NCBI GenBank assembly: GCA_036525535.1
Contig: DATDAH010000282.1
Coordinates: forward strand, 1 to 5,791
Direction of reading: 5' to 3'
Length of the DNA: 5,791 nucleotides
Origin: DATDAH01 sp036525535
GTDB taxonomy: Bacteria; Actinomycetota; Acidimicrobiia; Acidimicrobiales; DATDAH01
Below are positions 1-5,269 of this stretch, piece after piece. Made by a program: the position numbers and the translations under genes. Numbering within the stretch: the first letter of the stretch is position 1; every line of letters begins with the position of its first letter. The notes under the pieces were generated by a model. That model was not told where the DNA came from, searched no databases, and was given only the letters and a program-made list of their open reading frames with translations.

Positions 1-816
1 CCGCTCCTGGATGTCGGCGTACGTCAGCTCGATCTCGTGGTCGACCATGCCGGTGATGCGCACCGTCCAGTCGTCGGGAGCGATCTGCGGCACGGTCAGC
101 GCCGTGTCGATCCGGTAGAAGTCCGCGTTGGAGACGAGGTAGGGGGTCAGCCCCTCGGCGTCGAGATCGCGGACGCTGGCTGCGGGCTCGACGGCGGGCA
201 GAGTCAACGCCGACCGCTCCGACTCGACCGAGAACCGGGTCTTCAGGCGGCGCCCGATGCCGGCCCCGACGAGGGCGACCACACCGGTCACCCCGGCGCC
301 GATCAGGAAGCGGCGCCGATCCTCGCCGTTGGTGATGGCCGACGAGGCCTTGGCCTTCTCCCCGGTCGGCCGGGTGGCCTCGGCCAGGTCGATCAGCTTG
401 AGCAGGACCGCGGCGCCGATCAGCGCCGGGCCGAGCGTGGCCACGAGCGACACGAAGGCGCTGGATTGCGGGTCCCGGGCCGTGGCCCACGCCCCGAAGA
501 GACCGGCGGCACCGAACGCCGCGGGGGCGATCCAGCGCCGGCGGAGCGAGGCGGTACCGACCTTGGCCCCGAGCAGCCCGGAGATGATCAGGATCATGGT
601 GATCAGGAAGGGCTTGTCCGACGTGCCCAGCTGGTCGATGCCCGCCCGCACCAGGAACCCGGGCAGGCCGTCGATGAACACATCGCCGACGGCGGCGACG
701 GGGGAGGGGATCTGGCTCGACAGCCCGGCGGCCAACTCCGTGAGCGCCAGGGCCAGGGCCGCACTCAGCAACCCCGCCACGCCCGCGCGTCGTCGGACGT
801 GGATGTCGTCGATCAC
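1..816 (-). CDS. Membrane-anchored molybdopterin-dependent oxidoreductase (sulfite oxidase-like), N-terminal part, cut by the window edge
   Basis: An uninterrupted minus-strand frame of 272 codons runs off the left edge. The start is GTG at 816-814; an in-frame TAG lies five codons upstream, so no earlier start is possible. Translation shows five hydrophobic spans at about residues 13-32, 68-88, 95-112, 117-141 and 170-188. Loops are arginine-rich on alternate sides (HVRRRAG, SLRRRW, EDRRRFL), which fits a cytoplasmic N-terminus. The last span follows R167-R168-R169-F-L, a Tat-type motif. Residues 193-272 then begin a soluble domain (SNADFYRIDTALTVPQIAPD, DWTVRITGMVDHEIELTYAD) that I recognise as the start of a sulfite oxidase/YedY-type molybdopterin domain. 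That domain would be exported and would carry Mo-molybdopterin; the cofactor-ligand cysteine lies outside the window. The substrate is unknown. It starts 35 bp after the dehalogenase-like gene on the same strand, so it may be partly co-transcribed with it. Confidence 0.88.
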   Translation of the reverse strand, partial: MIDDIHVRRRAGVAGLLSAALALALTELAAGLSSQIPSPVAAVGDVFIDGLPGFLVRAGIDQLGTSDKPFLITMILIISGLLGAKVGTASLRRRWIAPAAFGAAGLFGAWATARDPQSSAFVSLVATLGPALIGAAVLLKLIDLAEATRPTGEKAKASSAITNGEDRRRFLIGAGVTGVVALVGAGIGRRLKTRFSVESERSALTLPAVEPAASVRDLDAEGLTPYLVSNADFYRIDTALTVPQIAPDDWTVRITGMVDHEIELTYADIQER

Positions 817-825
817 GGACCTTCC

Positions 826-831
826 ACGCTA
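826..831 (-). promoter_or_regulatory. Possible -10 box (TAGCGT) for the molybdopterin oxidoreductase
   Basis: TAGCGT fits the actinobacterial TANNNT -10 consensus and ends 9 nt before the GTG start. No -35 element is recognisable. A GGAAGG at 825-820 could instead act as a ribosome binding site, but its 3-nt spacing to the start is tight. Sequence match only. Confidence 0.35.
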
Positions 832-838
832 GGAGGTC

Positions 839-856
839 CCTGAGAGTTCCCTCAGG
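839..856 (-). terminator. Small hairpin over the stop codon of the dehalogenase-like gene
   Basis: On the minus strand CCTGAGG-GAAC-TCTCAGG can fold into a stem of six Watson-Crick pairs plus one G-U with a GAAC tetraloop. It includes the TGA stop of the upstream gene and lies just before the start of the next one. No T-tract follows, so it is not a classical intrinsic terminator. It could slow transcription, act as an operator, or be chance. Confidence 0.22.
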
Positions 857-1595
857 CCCAGCCGCCGGCGTAGGCGGTGAACTGCCCGGTCGTGAAGCGG
901 CTGGTGCCGTCGACGTAGGGGGCGCAGAAGGCGGCGAACTCGTCCATGGTCCCGAGGCGGCGCATGGGCACCATGGCCTCGACCTTGGCCCGGCTCTCGT
1001 CGTCGGTGATCCGGTTGGCCCGCAGGAACTCGGGGAAGTCCATGAAGTTGGTCCCGACGGCGTTCACCTGCACGCCGGTACGCGCCACCTCGCCCGCCAC
1101 GTTGCGCACCAGCATGTTCGCGCCCGCCCGGGCCGACGAGTAGAGGGGGGCGCCCGGCGTCGGCCTGGCGCCCGAGGCGCTGGTGATGACCAGGGCCTGG
1201 CCCTCGCCCCGCTCGACCATCGCCGGGACCACCGCCCGTAGGAACCGGTACGGCGCCTCCAGGCAGCCCTGCACCACCGTGTGCAGATCGTCGACCGACG
1301 ACTCCAGGAAGCGGCCAACGACGATCATCCCCGAGAAGGCCGTCGCCGAGTCGATCCGTCCGAACCGCTCGAGGCCCGCGGCCACCAGGCGGTCGGCGGC
1401 GTCGGGCTGGCTCAGGTCCCGCGCTCCCGTCACGACCTCGATCGTCGCCCCGCCCGCGGTCAGCTCGTCGGCCAGGTCGGGATCGGGGTCGCCCAGGACC
1501 AGGTCGTGGCCCCGCTCGGCCAGCAGCCGGGCCAGTGCCGGGCCCACGTAGAAGCCGGCGTCGGCGATCAGGGCGACGCGGCGGTCGGTGTCCAC
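852..1595 (-). CDS. Putative halohydrin dehalogenase (short-chain dehydrogenase fold, Ser-Tyr-Arg triad)
   Basis: The 247-residue protein has the Rossmann fold of short-chain dehydrogenases but two departures typical of halohydrin dehalogenases. First, the dinucleotide-binding TGxxxGxG is replaced by A11-x4-Y16-x-G18, so an aromatic residue fills the loop where the central glycine should be; the dehalogenase consensus is T-x4-F/Y-x-G. Second, the catalytic set is S139-x12-Y152-x3-R156, with arginine instead of lysine. The segment GTNFMDFPEF, the later MVPMRRLGT and the terminal TGQFTAYAGGWA resemble, from memory, the corresponding parts of HheA, HheB and HheC, where the GPN(Y/F) loop lines the halide pocket. 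Such enzymes convert vicinal haloalcohols to epoxides plus halide and open epoxides with nucleophiles, without NAD(P). GTG at 1595 is the first possible start because an in-frame TAG lies just upstream. The alternative is an unusual dehydrogenase. The divergent P450 suggests, without proving, work on an oxidised lipid or xenobiotic. Confidence 0.75.
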   Translation of the reverse strand: MDTDRRVALIADAGFYVGPALARLLAERGHDLVLGDPDPDLADELTAGGATIEVVTGARDLSQPDAADRLVAAGLERFGRIDSATAFSGMIVVGRFLESSVDDLHTVVQGCLEAPYRFLRAVVPAMVERGEGQALVITSASGARPTPGAPLYSSARAGANMLVRNVAGEVARTGVQVNAVGTNFMDFPEFLRANRITDDESRAKVEAMVPMRRLGTMDEFAAFCAPYVDGTSRFTTGQFTAYAGGWA

Positions 1596-1601
1596 CCGCG
1601 C

Positions 1602-1607
1602 AGGCTA
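1602..1607 (-). promoter_or_regulatory. Probable -10 box (TAGCCT) giving a leaderless dehalogenase-like mRNA
   Basis: TAGCCT matches TANNNT and is separated from the GTG start by exactly 6 nt (GCGCGG), which would put the transcription start on the first base of the start codon. There is no Shine-Dalgarno sequence. No clear -35 is seen. The in-frame TAG that limits the start is part of this hexamer. Confidence 0.45.
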
Positions 1608-1619
1608 GTGAGCCCTTCG

Positions 1620-1661
1620 GGTGGCTGGATCCGGTGCTCGGGCACGCGGGAAGGAGCCACC
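1620..1661. promoter_or_regulatory. Nested inverted repeats in the divergent intergenic region, possible operator
   Basis: The 105-bp gap between two divergent starts contains GGTGGCT (1620-1626) and its complement AGCCACC (1655-1661). A smaller GTGC-TCGG-GCAC (1634-1645) sits inside it, with almost the same centre. A dimeric regulator serving both genes could bind here. In DNA this rich in G and C such a pair can also arise by chance, and no regulator gene is adjacent. Confidence 0.25.
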
Positions 1662-1688
1662 AGGACGAGGTCGGACCGGGTGGCGTGG

Positions 1689-1694
1689 CAGAGT
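1689..1694 (+). promoter_or_regulatory. Possible -10 box (CAGAGT) for the P450 gene
   Basis: CAGAGT is one base from TANNNT and lies 6 nt before the ATG at 1701, the same spacing as at the divergent gene. No ribosome binding site precedes the ATG (TTGGACC), which favours a leaderless transcript. Weak by itself; supported by the repeated pattern in the window. Confidence 0.3.
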
Positions 1695-1700
1695 TGGACC

Positions 1701-2975
1701 ATGGCCTTGACCTTCGAGCCCCGGTCGGACTTGGGCGTGGACGACATCGAACTCTCCGATCCGCTCTTCTGGGCGCTGCCGGAGGAGGAGCGCGAGGGGG
1801 CGTTTGCCACCCTGCGCCAGGAGCGCCCGATCTCGTTCCACGAGGAGCGGGACTACGGGCTGTTTCCCCAGGGGCCGGGGTACTGGGCGCTCTCCCGCCA
1901 TCGGGACGTGCTCGACGCCAGCCGTCAGCCCGACCTCTTCTGCTCCGGGAAGGGCTCGAACATCGGCGACATGCCCGAGCCGTTCCTGGATTTCTTCGGC
2001 TCCATGATCAACATGGACGACCCCCGCCACGCCCGCCTGCGCCGAATCGTGTCCCGGGGCTTCACGCCCCGGCACCTGGCCGACCTCCAGGACTCCGTCG
2101 AGCTGCGGGCCAAGGAGATCGTCGACCGCCTGCTCGACAAGGGTCGGTGCGACTTCGTGACCGACGTCGCCGCGGCCCTGCCCCTGGCGATCATCTGCGA
2201 CATGATGGGCATCCCGGAGAGCCAGTACGAGTTCGTGTTCGATCGCACGAACATCATCCTCGGCGCCGGGGATCCCGAGTACGTCGCCGACGTCAACGAG
2301 GTGGTCGGGGCGCTGCTGACCGCCGGGGCCGAGCTGGCCCAGCTGGTGCAGGAGCTGGGGGCCGAGCGCCGGGCCAACCCGACCGACGACCTGACGTCCG
2401 CCCTCGTCAACACCGACGTCGACGGCGAGATGCTGACCGACGAGGAGCTGGGCCCGTTCTTCGTGCTGCTCGTCGTGGCCGGCAACGAGACCACCCGGAA
2501 CGCCATCTCCCACGGCATGCACCTGCTCACCGAGAACCCCGACCAGAAGCAGGCCTGGGTCGACGACGTCGACGGCCTGGCCACCAGCGCGGTCGAGGAG
2601 ATCGTGCGCTGGGCCACGCCCGTCATCCACTTCCGCCGGACGGTCACCCAGGACGGCGCCACCCTCGGCGGCCAGGAGTTCAAGGAGGGCGACAAGGTCG
2701 TCCTCTTCTACAACTCGGCCAACCGGGACGAGGCTTTGTTCGATGAGCCCTTCGCGTTCGACCTGGCCCGCGACCCCAACCCCCATGTCGGCTTCGGCGG
2801 CCCCGGCCCCCACTTCTGCCTCGGCGCCCACCTGGCCCGGCGGGAGATCACGGTCATGTTCAAGGAACTGCTCACCCGGGTGCCGGACATCGCTGCGGTG
2901 GGCGAGCCCGACCGCCTGCTCTCCAACTTCATCCACGGCATCAAGCACCTCGACGTGGACGTCGCGCCGGGCTAG
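1701..2975 (+). CDS. Cytochrome P450, CYP124-like
   Basis: A complete 424-residue soluble bacterial P450. The I-helix oxygen-activation motif is A260-G-N-E-T-T265, the K-helix ExxR is E300-I-V-R303, and the haem loop is FGGPGPHFCLG with C373 as thiolate ligand. Stretches such as DIELSDPLFWALPEE, FFGSMINMDDPRH, CDMMGIP and the C-terminal FIHGIK closely match what I remember of Mycobacterium tuberculosis CYP124A1 (about 428 residues). That enzyme omega-hydroxylates methyl-branched lipids and can oxidise the cholesterol side chain. I therefore expect terminal hydroxylation of a branched or isoprenoid chain, with electrons from an unlinked ferredoxin and reductase; none is encoded here. The frame is open upstream to 1281, but that part overlaps the divergent gene and lacks P450 sequence, so the ATG at 1701 is chosen. 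The haem loop has proline where the family usually has glycine (FGGPG), which is tolerated in P450s. The gene ends in a 4-bp overlap with the convergent selenoprotein gene. Confidence 0.93.
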   Translation: MALTFEPRSDLGVDDIELSDPLFWALPEEEREGAFATLRQERPISFHEERDYGLFPQGPGYWALSRHRDVLDASRQPDLFCSGKGSNIGDMPEPFLDFFGSMINMDDPRHARLRRIVSRGFTPRHLADLQDSVELRAKEIVDRLLDKGRCDFVTDVAAALPLAIICDMMGIPESQYEFVFDRTNIILGAGDPEYVADVNEVVGALLTAGAELAQLVQELGAERRANPTDDLTSALVNTDVDGEMLTDEELGPFFVLLVVAGNETTRNAISHGMHLLTENPDQKQAWVDDVDGLATSAVEEIVRWATPVIHFRRTVTQDGATLGGQEFKEGDKVVLFYNSANRDEALFDEPFAFDLARDPNPHVGFGGPGPHFCLGAHLARREITVMFKELLTRVPDIAAVGEPDRLLSNFIHGIKHLDVDVAPG

Positions 2976-3997
2976 TCGCGGAGCGGGGGCAGCCCGTTGT
3001 AGGGAGCGCCCTCGGCCAACCAGGCCTCCCATCTGTCGAAGAAGGTCTGGCCGAAGGGGTCGTCGCCCATGAGGGGCAGGGCCGCTCGCCAGATGGTGAG
3101 GTCCTCCGGGGCCAGCGCGGTGGCGGCCGACAGCTGGCGCTTCGCTCCCTCGTCGTCGCCCTCGCGGGCCAGGTGGGCGCCGATGCGGAAGCGCAGCCGG
3201 GCCTCCTCCAGCTCCGGGCTCAGGTCGTCGACCGCGGCCCGGGCCTCGTCGGGGCTGATGTCCACCTCGCCGTCCCGGGCCCAGCGGCGGATGGCGGCCT
3301 TCGACGGCTCGCTGGAGATGCCGGAGAACTCGATGAACATGTCGTTGCCCGGCGTGGGCGAGTTGGGCCGGACGATGCGGTCGTCCTCGTCGATCCAGAC
3401 GACCGTGGGCACGTTGGTGATGGCGTAGGTCTCGCTCAGCGTGTGCTCCCGGTCGAGGAGCACCGGGTAGGTGATGCCCTCGACGAAGGGCTCGATCAGG
3501 TCGGCGGACTCGTCGAGGGCGACGGCGATGACCGTGAACCCGGTGTCGGCCAGCTCATCGTGGAGTTCCTGCCACCCGGGCAGGTCGTAGCGGCAGCCTC
3601 ACCAACTGGCGAAGGCGACCAACAGCTTCTTGCGACCGTGCCACTCCTCGAGGGCGTGCCGCTGCCCGGCCAGGTCGGGGAGGGTGAACGCGGGGGCCTG
3701 CAGCCCGTCGGTGGCCAGCCGGCGGGTGAGGCGGGGCTCGCCCATCACGGCGACGCCTTCGTCGACCAGGAAGGGCCGGTCCAGCGCTTCGGCGACGCGA
3801 CCGAGGTCGAGCCGGTCACCGGAGAACAGTGCGCCGCGGTCCCGGACGGGCACACACACGTCGGCCCGGCAGAGCCCTTCGGGCCTGAGGGCCCAGCCGA
3901 TGGCGGTCGGCAGGTCGGCCGGGTCGATCAGTACCGCCCCGGCGTCGGCTTCCGCAGAAGTGGGCCGGGCCTCGTCGGTGATCACGGTGAGGGTCAC
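2972..3997 (-). CDS. Putative selenoprotein: thioredoxin-fold (redoxin) protein with Sec133 encoded by TGA, plus C-terminal helical repeat region
   Basis: Reading through the TGA at 3601-3599 gives one protein of 341 residues. Residues 1-95 form an N-terminal module with a C43-x4-C48 pair (GLCRADVCVPV). Residues 101-215 are a redoxin/AhpC-TSA-type thioredoxin fold: APAFTLPDLAG, a core strand KKLLVAFASW, then Sec133-Gly-Cys135-Arg, YDLPGWQELHDEL, and cis-proline P197 in TNVPTVVWID. The TGA falls exactly at the active-site position where relatives carry cysteine. Residues 250-341 look like helical TPR-type repeats (RLRFRIGAHLAREGDDEGAK). Cys43, Cys48 and Cys135 are the only cysteines. The role is probably thiol or peroxide redox chemistry in the cytoplasm, as no signal peptide is seen. 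The GTG at 3997 is chosen because it precedes the conserved module and abuts the divergent gene; a second GTG lies four codons later. Alternatives are a nonsense mutation or a sequencing error in a cysteine codon. Insertion needs SelA, SelB, SelD and tRNA-Sec encoded elsewhere. Confidence 0.8.
3568..3584 (-). promoter_or_regulatory. Putative bacterial SECIS hairpin downstream of the in-frame TGA
   Basis: In the mRNA, counting the U of UGA as 1, CCUGCC (18-23) pairs perfectly with GGCAGG (29-34) around the loop CGGGU (24-28). This is a 6-bp GC-rich stem with a 5-nt loop whose second base is G, beginning 20 nt after the UGA. Published bSECIS rules ask for a 4-16 bp upper stem, a 3-14 nt loop, a G in the first two loop bases and 16-37 nt from UGA to loop; all are met. 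It would bind the C-terminal domain of SelB. It lies within coding sequence, as is normal in bacteria. A stem this short can arise by chance in GC-rich DNA, so its value comes from its position. Confidence 0.7.
3599..3601 (-). other. In-frame TGA read as selenocysteine (residue 133)
   Basis: The codon context is AGT TGG TGA GGC TGC CGC, i.e. Ser-Trp-Sec-Gly-Cys-Arg. It is the only stop codon between 3997 and the true stop TAG at 2974-2972. One third-base change from TGC or TGT would give cysteine, which is expected at this place in redoxins. Confidence 0.78.
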
Positions 3998-4003
3998 CCA
4001 CCC

Positions 4004-4009
4004 ATCATG
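4004..4009 (-). promoter_or_regulatory. Possible -10 box (CATGAT) for the selenoprotein gene
   Basis: CATGAT lies 6 nt before the GTG at 3997 with GGGTGG between. It has the A and T of TANNNT but a C first. The GGGTGG could give weak ribosome binding, but it directly abuts the start. It overlaps the possible upstream ATG of the divergent gene. Confidence 0.25.
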
Positions 4010-4026
4010 GCCCGGACGAGGCGGGA

Positions 4027-4032
4027 TACGGT
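4027..4032 (+). promoter_or_regulatory. Probable -10 box (TACGGT) for the repeat protein-RDD operon
   Basis: TACGGT matches TANNNT and stands 7 nt before the ATG at 4040. The spacer is CCCCCCG, so ribosome binding by Shine-Dalgarno pairing is excluded and a leaderless transcript is likely. This argues for the ATG at 4040 over the in-frame ATG at 4007. Confidence 0.45.
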
Positions 4033-4039
4033 CCCCCCG

Positions 4040-4753
4040 ATGACCGACGCGTCCCCCGCCCCGGAGCCGGAGGCGCTCGGTCCCGCCGTCCCCGTTCCGG
4101 ACGCCGTGGACGAGCCGGTCCGGCGCGCGGCGCGGGCTACCCGCGACGCCGGCCTGGGCTACGGCCTGGCCGTCGGCCGAGCCGGCTTGCGAGCCGCCAT
4201 CGGCCTCGGCAAGGCCGGGGCGGACGTCGCGCTGAAGGTGCTGGACCAGAGCCCGGTCGGCGATGCCGCCGGTTCCCTGGCCGACCGGCTGGAGCCCGCG
4301 GCGGAGCGCGGCCGTCGCCAGCGCCAGGCGACGGCTGCGGAGGTCGACGCCGTCGTCGGGCGGGTCGTGGACAACGTCGTGCAGGTGCTCGACGTGGACG
4401 GGATCATCCGCCAGGTCGACGTGGACGACATCGTCCGGCGGGTCGACGTGGACGACATCGTGGGTCGGGTCGACATCGACGACATCATCTCCAGGGTCGA
4501 CGTGGACGGCATCGTGCGCCGCACCGAGGTCGGGACCCTCATCGTGCAGTCCACCGGTGGCATCGTGACCCAGGTCCTCGACTTCATCCGCAGCCTCGGG
4601 GTCTCCCTCGACGAGGTGGCCGAGCGGCTTGTCGACCGGATCCTGCACCACGGCCGTCCCCGGCCGGTGGCCCCCGTCCTCCTGGCCGGCTCGGCGGCCG
4701 ACGTCGTCGAGTCGGGGCCGTCGCTCCCCGCGCCGTCGGGGCATTCGGCATGA
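4040..4753 (+). CDS. Uncharacterised protein with tandem nine-residue VDVDDIVRR-type repeats, partner of the RDD gene
   Basis: The protein has 237 residues. Residues 1-30 are acidic and proline-rich. Residues 31-90 are rich in alanine, glycine and arginine (RRAARATRDAGLGYGLAVGR) with weakly hydrophobic helices but no clear membrane span. From residue 117 there are five consecutive 9-residue units (LDVDGIIRQ, VDVDDIVRR, VDVDDIVGR, VDIDDIISR, VDVDGIVRR), then a decayed TEVGTLIVQ and the sequence STGGIVTQVLDFIRSLGVSLDEV. Degenerate units seem to precede them (EVDAVVGR, VDNVVQV). The alternating valine/isoleucine and aspartate pattern could form a short regular stack or amphipathic surface. Similar repeats next to RDD proteins are familiar to me from other actinobacteria; their function is unknown. 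Its stop overlaps the RDD start as ATGA, so the two are translationally coupled. An in-frame ATG at 4007 would add 11 residues. Confidence 0.85.
   Translation: MTDASPAPEPEALGPAVPVPDAVDEPVRRAARATRDAGLGYGLAVGRAGLRAAIGLGKAGADVALKVLDQSPVGDAAGSLADRLEPAAERGRRQRQATAAEVDAVVGRVVDNVVQVLDVDGIIRQVDVDDIVRRVDVDDIVGRVDIDDIISRVDVDGIVRRTEVGTLIVQSTGGIVTQVLDFIRSLGVSLDEVAERLVDRILHHGRPRPVAPVLLAGSAADVVESGPSLPAPSGHSA
4388..4522 (+). repeat. Five tandem 27-bp units encoding the nine-residue VDVDDIVRR-type repeat
   Basis: Units start at 4388, 4415, 4442, 4469 and 4496, each beginning with the equivalent of CTC/GTC-GAC-GTG-GAC. They differ at several bases but mostly keep the protein pattern, so selection seems to act on the protein. 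A sixth, strongly diverged unit follows at 4523-4549. Confidence 0.85.
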
Positions 4754-5259
4754 GAGCCGAGCCCCCCGCGGGCTCGCTGGCCGGCCACTACGCCGGGCCG
4801 GTCACCCGATTGAGCGCCTACGCCGTCGATGCCTTCGTCATCGTGGCCACCTACGGGCTGATGCTCAGCCTCATCACCTTCGTCTGGCAGCTGGTGAGCA
4901 GGAGGGACCTCGAGCTGCCGGCCAGTGACACCCTCGTCTGGCTGATCGGGCTCGGGATCTGGACCTTCCTCTACTTCGCCGCGAGTTGGGGGCTGGTGGC
5001 GAAGACCGTCGGAATGGCCGTCGTCGGCATTCGCGTGGTCGGGCGGGATGGCGGCGAGCTGACGGCCCGCCGGGGCGTGGTGCGGGCCATGGCGTTCCCG
5101 CTGAGCTTCCTCCTGTTCGGCCTCGGCTTCGTCGGCATCGTCGTCGGGCGCGAACGCCGGGCGCTGCACGACGTGATCGCTCACACCACGGTGGTCTACG
5201 ACTGGGATGCCCGGTCCGCCCGCCTACGCCTGCTCACCCGGCGGGCCGCGGAGGCCTGA
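4750..5259 (+). CDS. RDD family membrane protein
   Basis: A 169-residue integral membrane protein with three spans at about residues 24-47, 63-84 and 115-133. RDD hallmarks are present: R20 and D27 at the first span (TRLSAYAVDAFVI), the conserved block KTVGMAVVGIRVVGRDG at 85-101 after the second span, and the closing RRALHDVIAHTTVVYDW with D141. The family is widespread. Its function is mostly unresolved; some members have been linked to ion transport, so I assign no substrate. The start ATG overlaps the stop of the repeat-protein gene (ATGA), which indicates coupled translation and probably a shared complex. A GGGG about 9 nt upstream is the only weak ribosome-binding candidate. The stop is six bases from that of the convergent lipoprotein gene. 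Confidence 0.92.
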   Translation: MRAEPPAGSLAGHYAGPVTRLSAYAVDAFVIVATYGLMLSLITFVWQLVSRRDLELPASDTLVWLIGLGIWTFLYFAASWGLVAKTVGMAVVGIRVVGRDGGELTARRGVVRAMAFPLSFLLFGLGFVGIVVGRERRALHDVIAHTTVVYDWDARSARLRLLTRRAAEA

Positions 5260-5269
5260 GCCCGCTCAG
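5256..5269. terminator. Short palindrome spanning both convergent stop codons
   Basis: CTGAG-CCCG-CTCAG forms a 5-bp stem with a 4-nt loop, and contains the TGA of the RDD gene on one arm and the TGA of the lipoprotein gene on the other. It could serve as a weak two-way terminator. There is no T-run on either side, so the call is tentative. Confidence 0.25.

Noticed and set aside
37..843. Long open plus-strand frames at 37-843 and 257-832
   Set aside because: They are antisense to the minus-strand molybdopterin oxidoreductase, have low-complexity Gly/Arg/Asp- or Arg/Ser/Ala-rich translations and show no domain. High GC content commonly leaves such frames open.
1281..1700. An N-terminal extension of the P450 from an ATG at 1281
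   Set aside because: It overlaps most of the divergent dehalogenase-like gene and its translation is not P450-like. The 424-residue form from 1701 already matches the full CYP124 length.
1535..3032. Other long frames over the P450 (plus 1535-2746; minus 1605-3032 and 1925-2695)
   Set aside because: Composition is Arg/Pro/Gly-, Val/Gly- or Ser/Arg-rich without motifs, while the 1701-2975 frame carries all P450 signatures.
2972..3463. A separate small gene starting at 3463
   Set aside because: It would begin in the middle of the thioredoxin fold, after the active site. The frame is continuous with the upstream part except for the single TGA, so one read-through gene explains it better.
2972..3997. 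Frameshift or pseudogene interpretation of the redoxin gene
   Set aside because: No frame change is needed and no other stop or decay is seen. The TGA position and hairpin favour selenocysteine, although a nonsense mutation or sequencing error cannot be fully excluded.
4388..4522. CRISPR or satellite array
   Set aside because: The 27-bp periodicity has no spacers, stays in frame and encodes a conserved 9-residue unit, so it is a protein repeat.
3599..4744. A long minus-strand gene ending at the TGA at 3599
   Set aside because: Upstream of 3997 this frame is antisense to the repeat-protein gene and is low complexity. Only the part from 3997 is redoxin-like, and that continues past the TGA.
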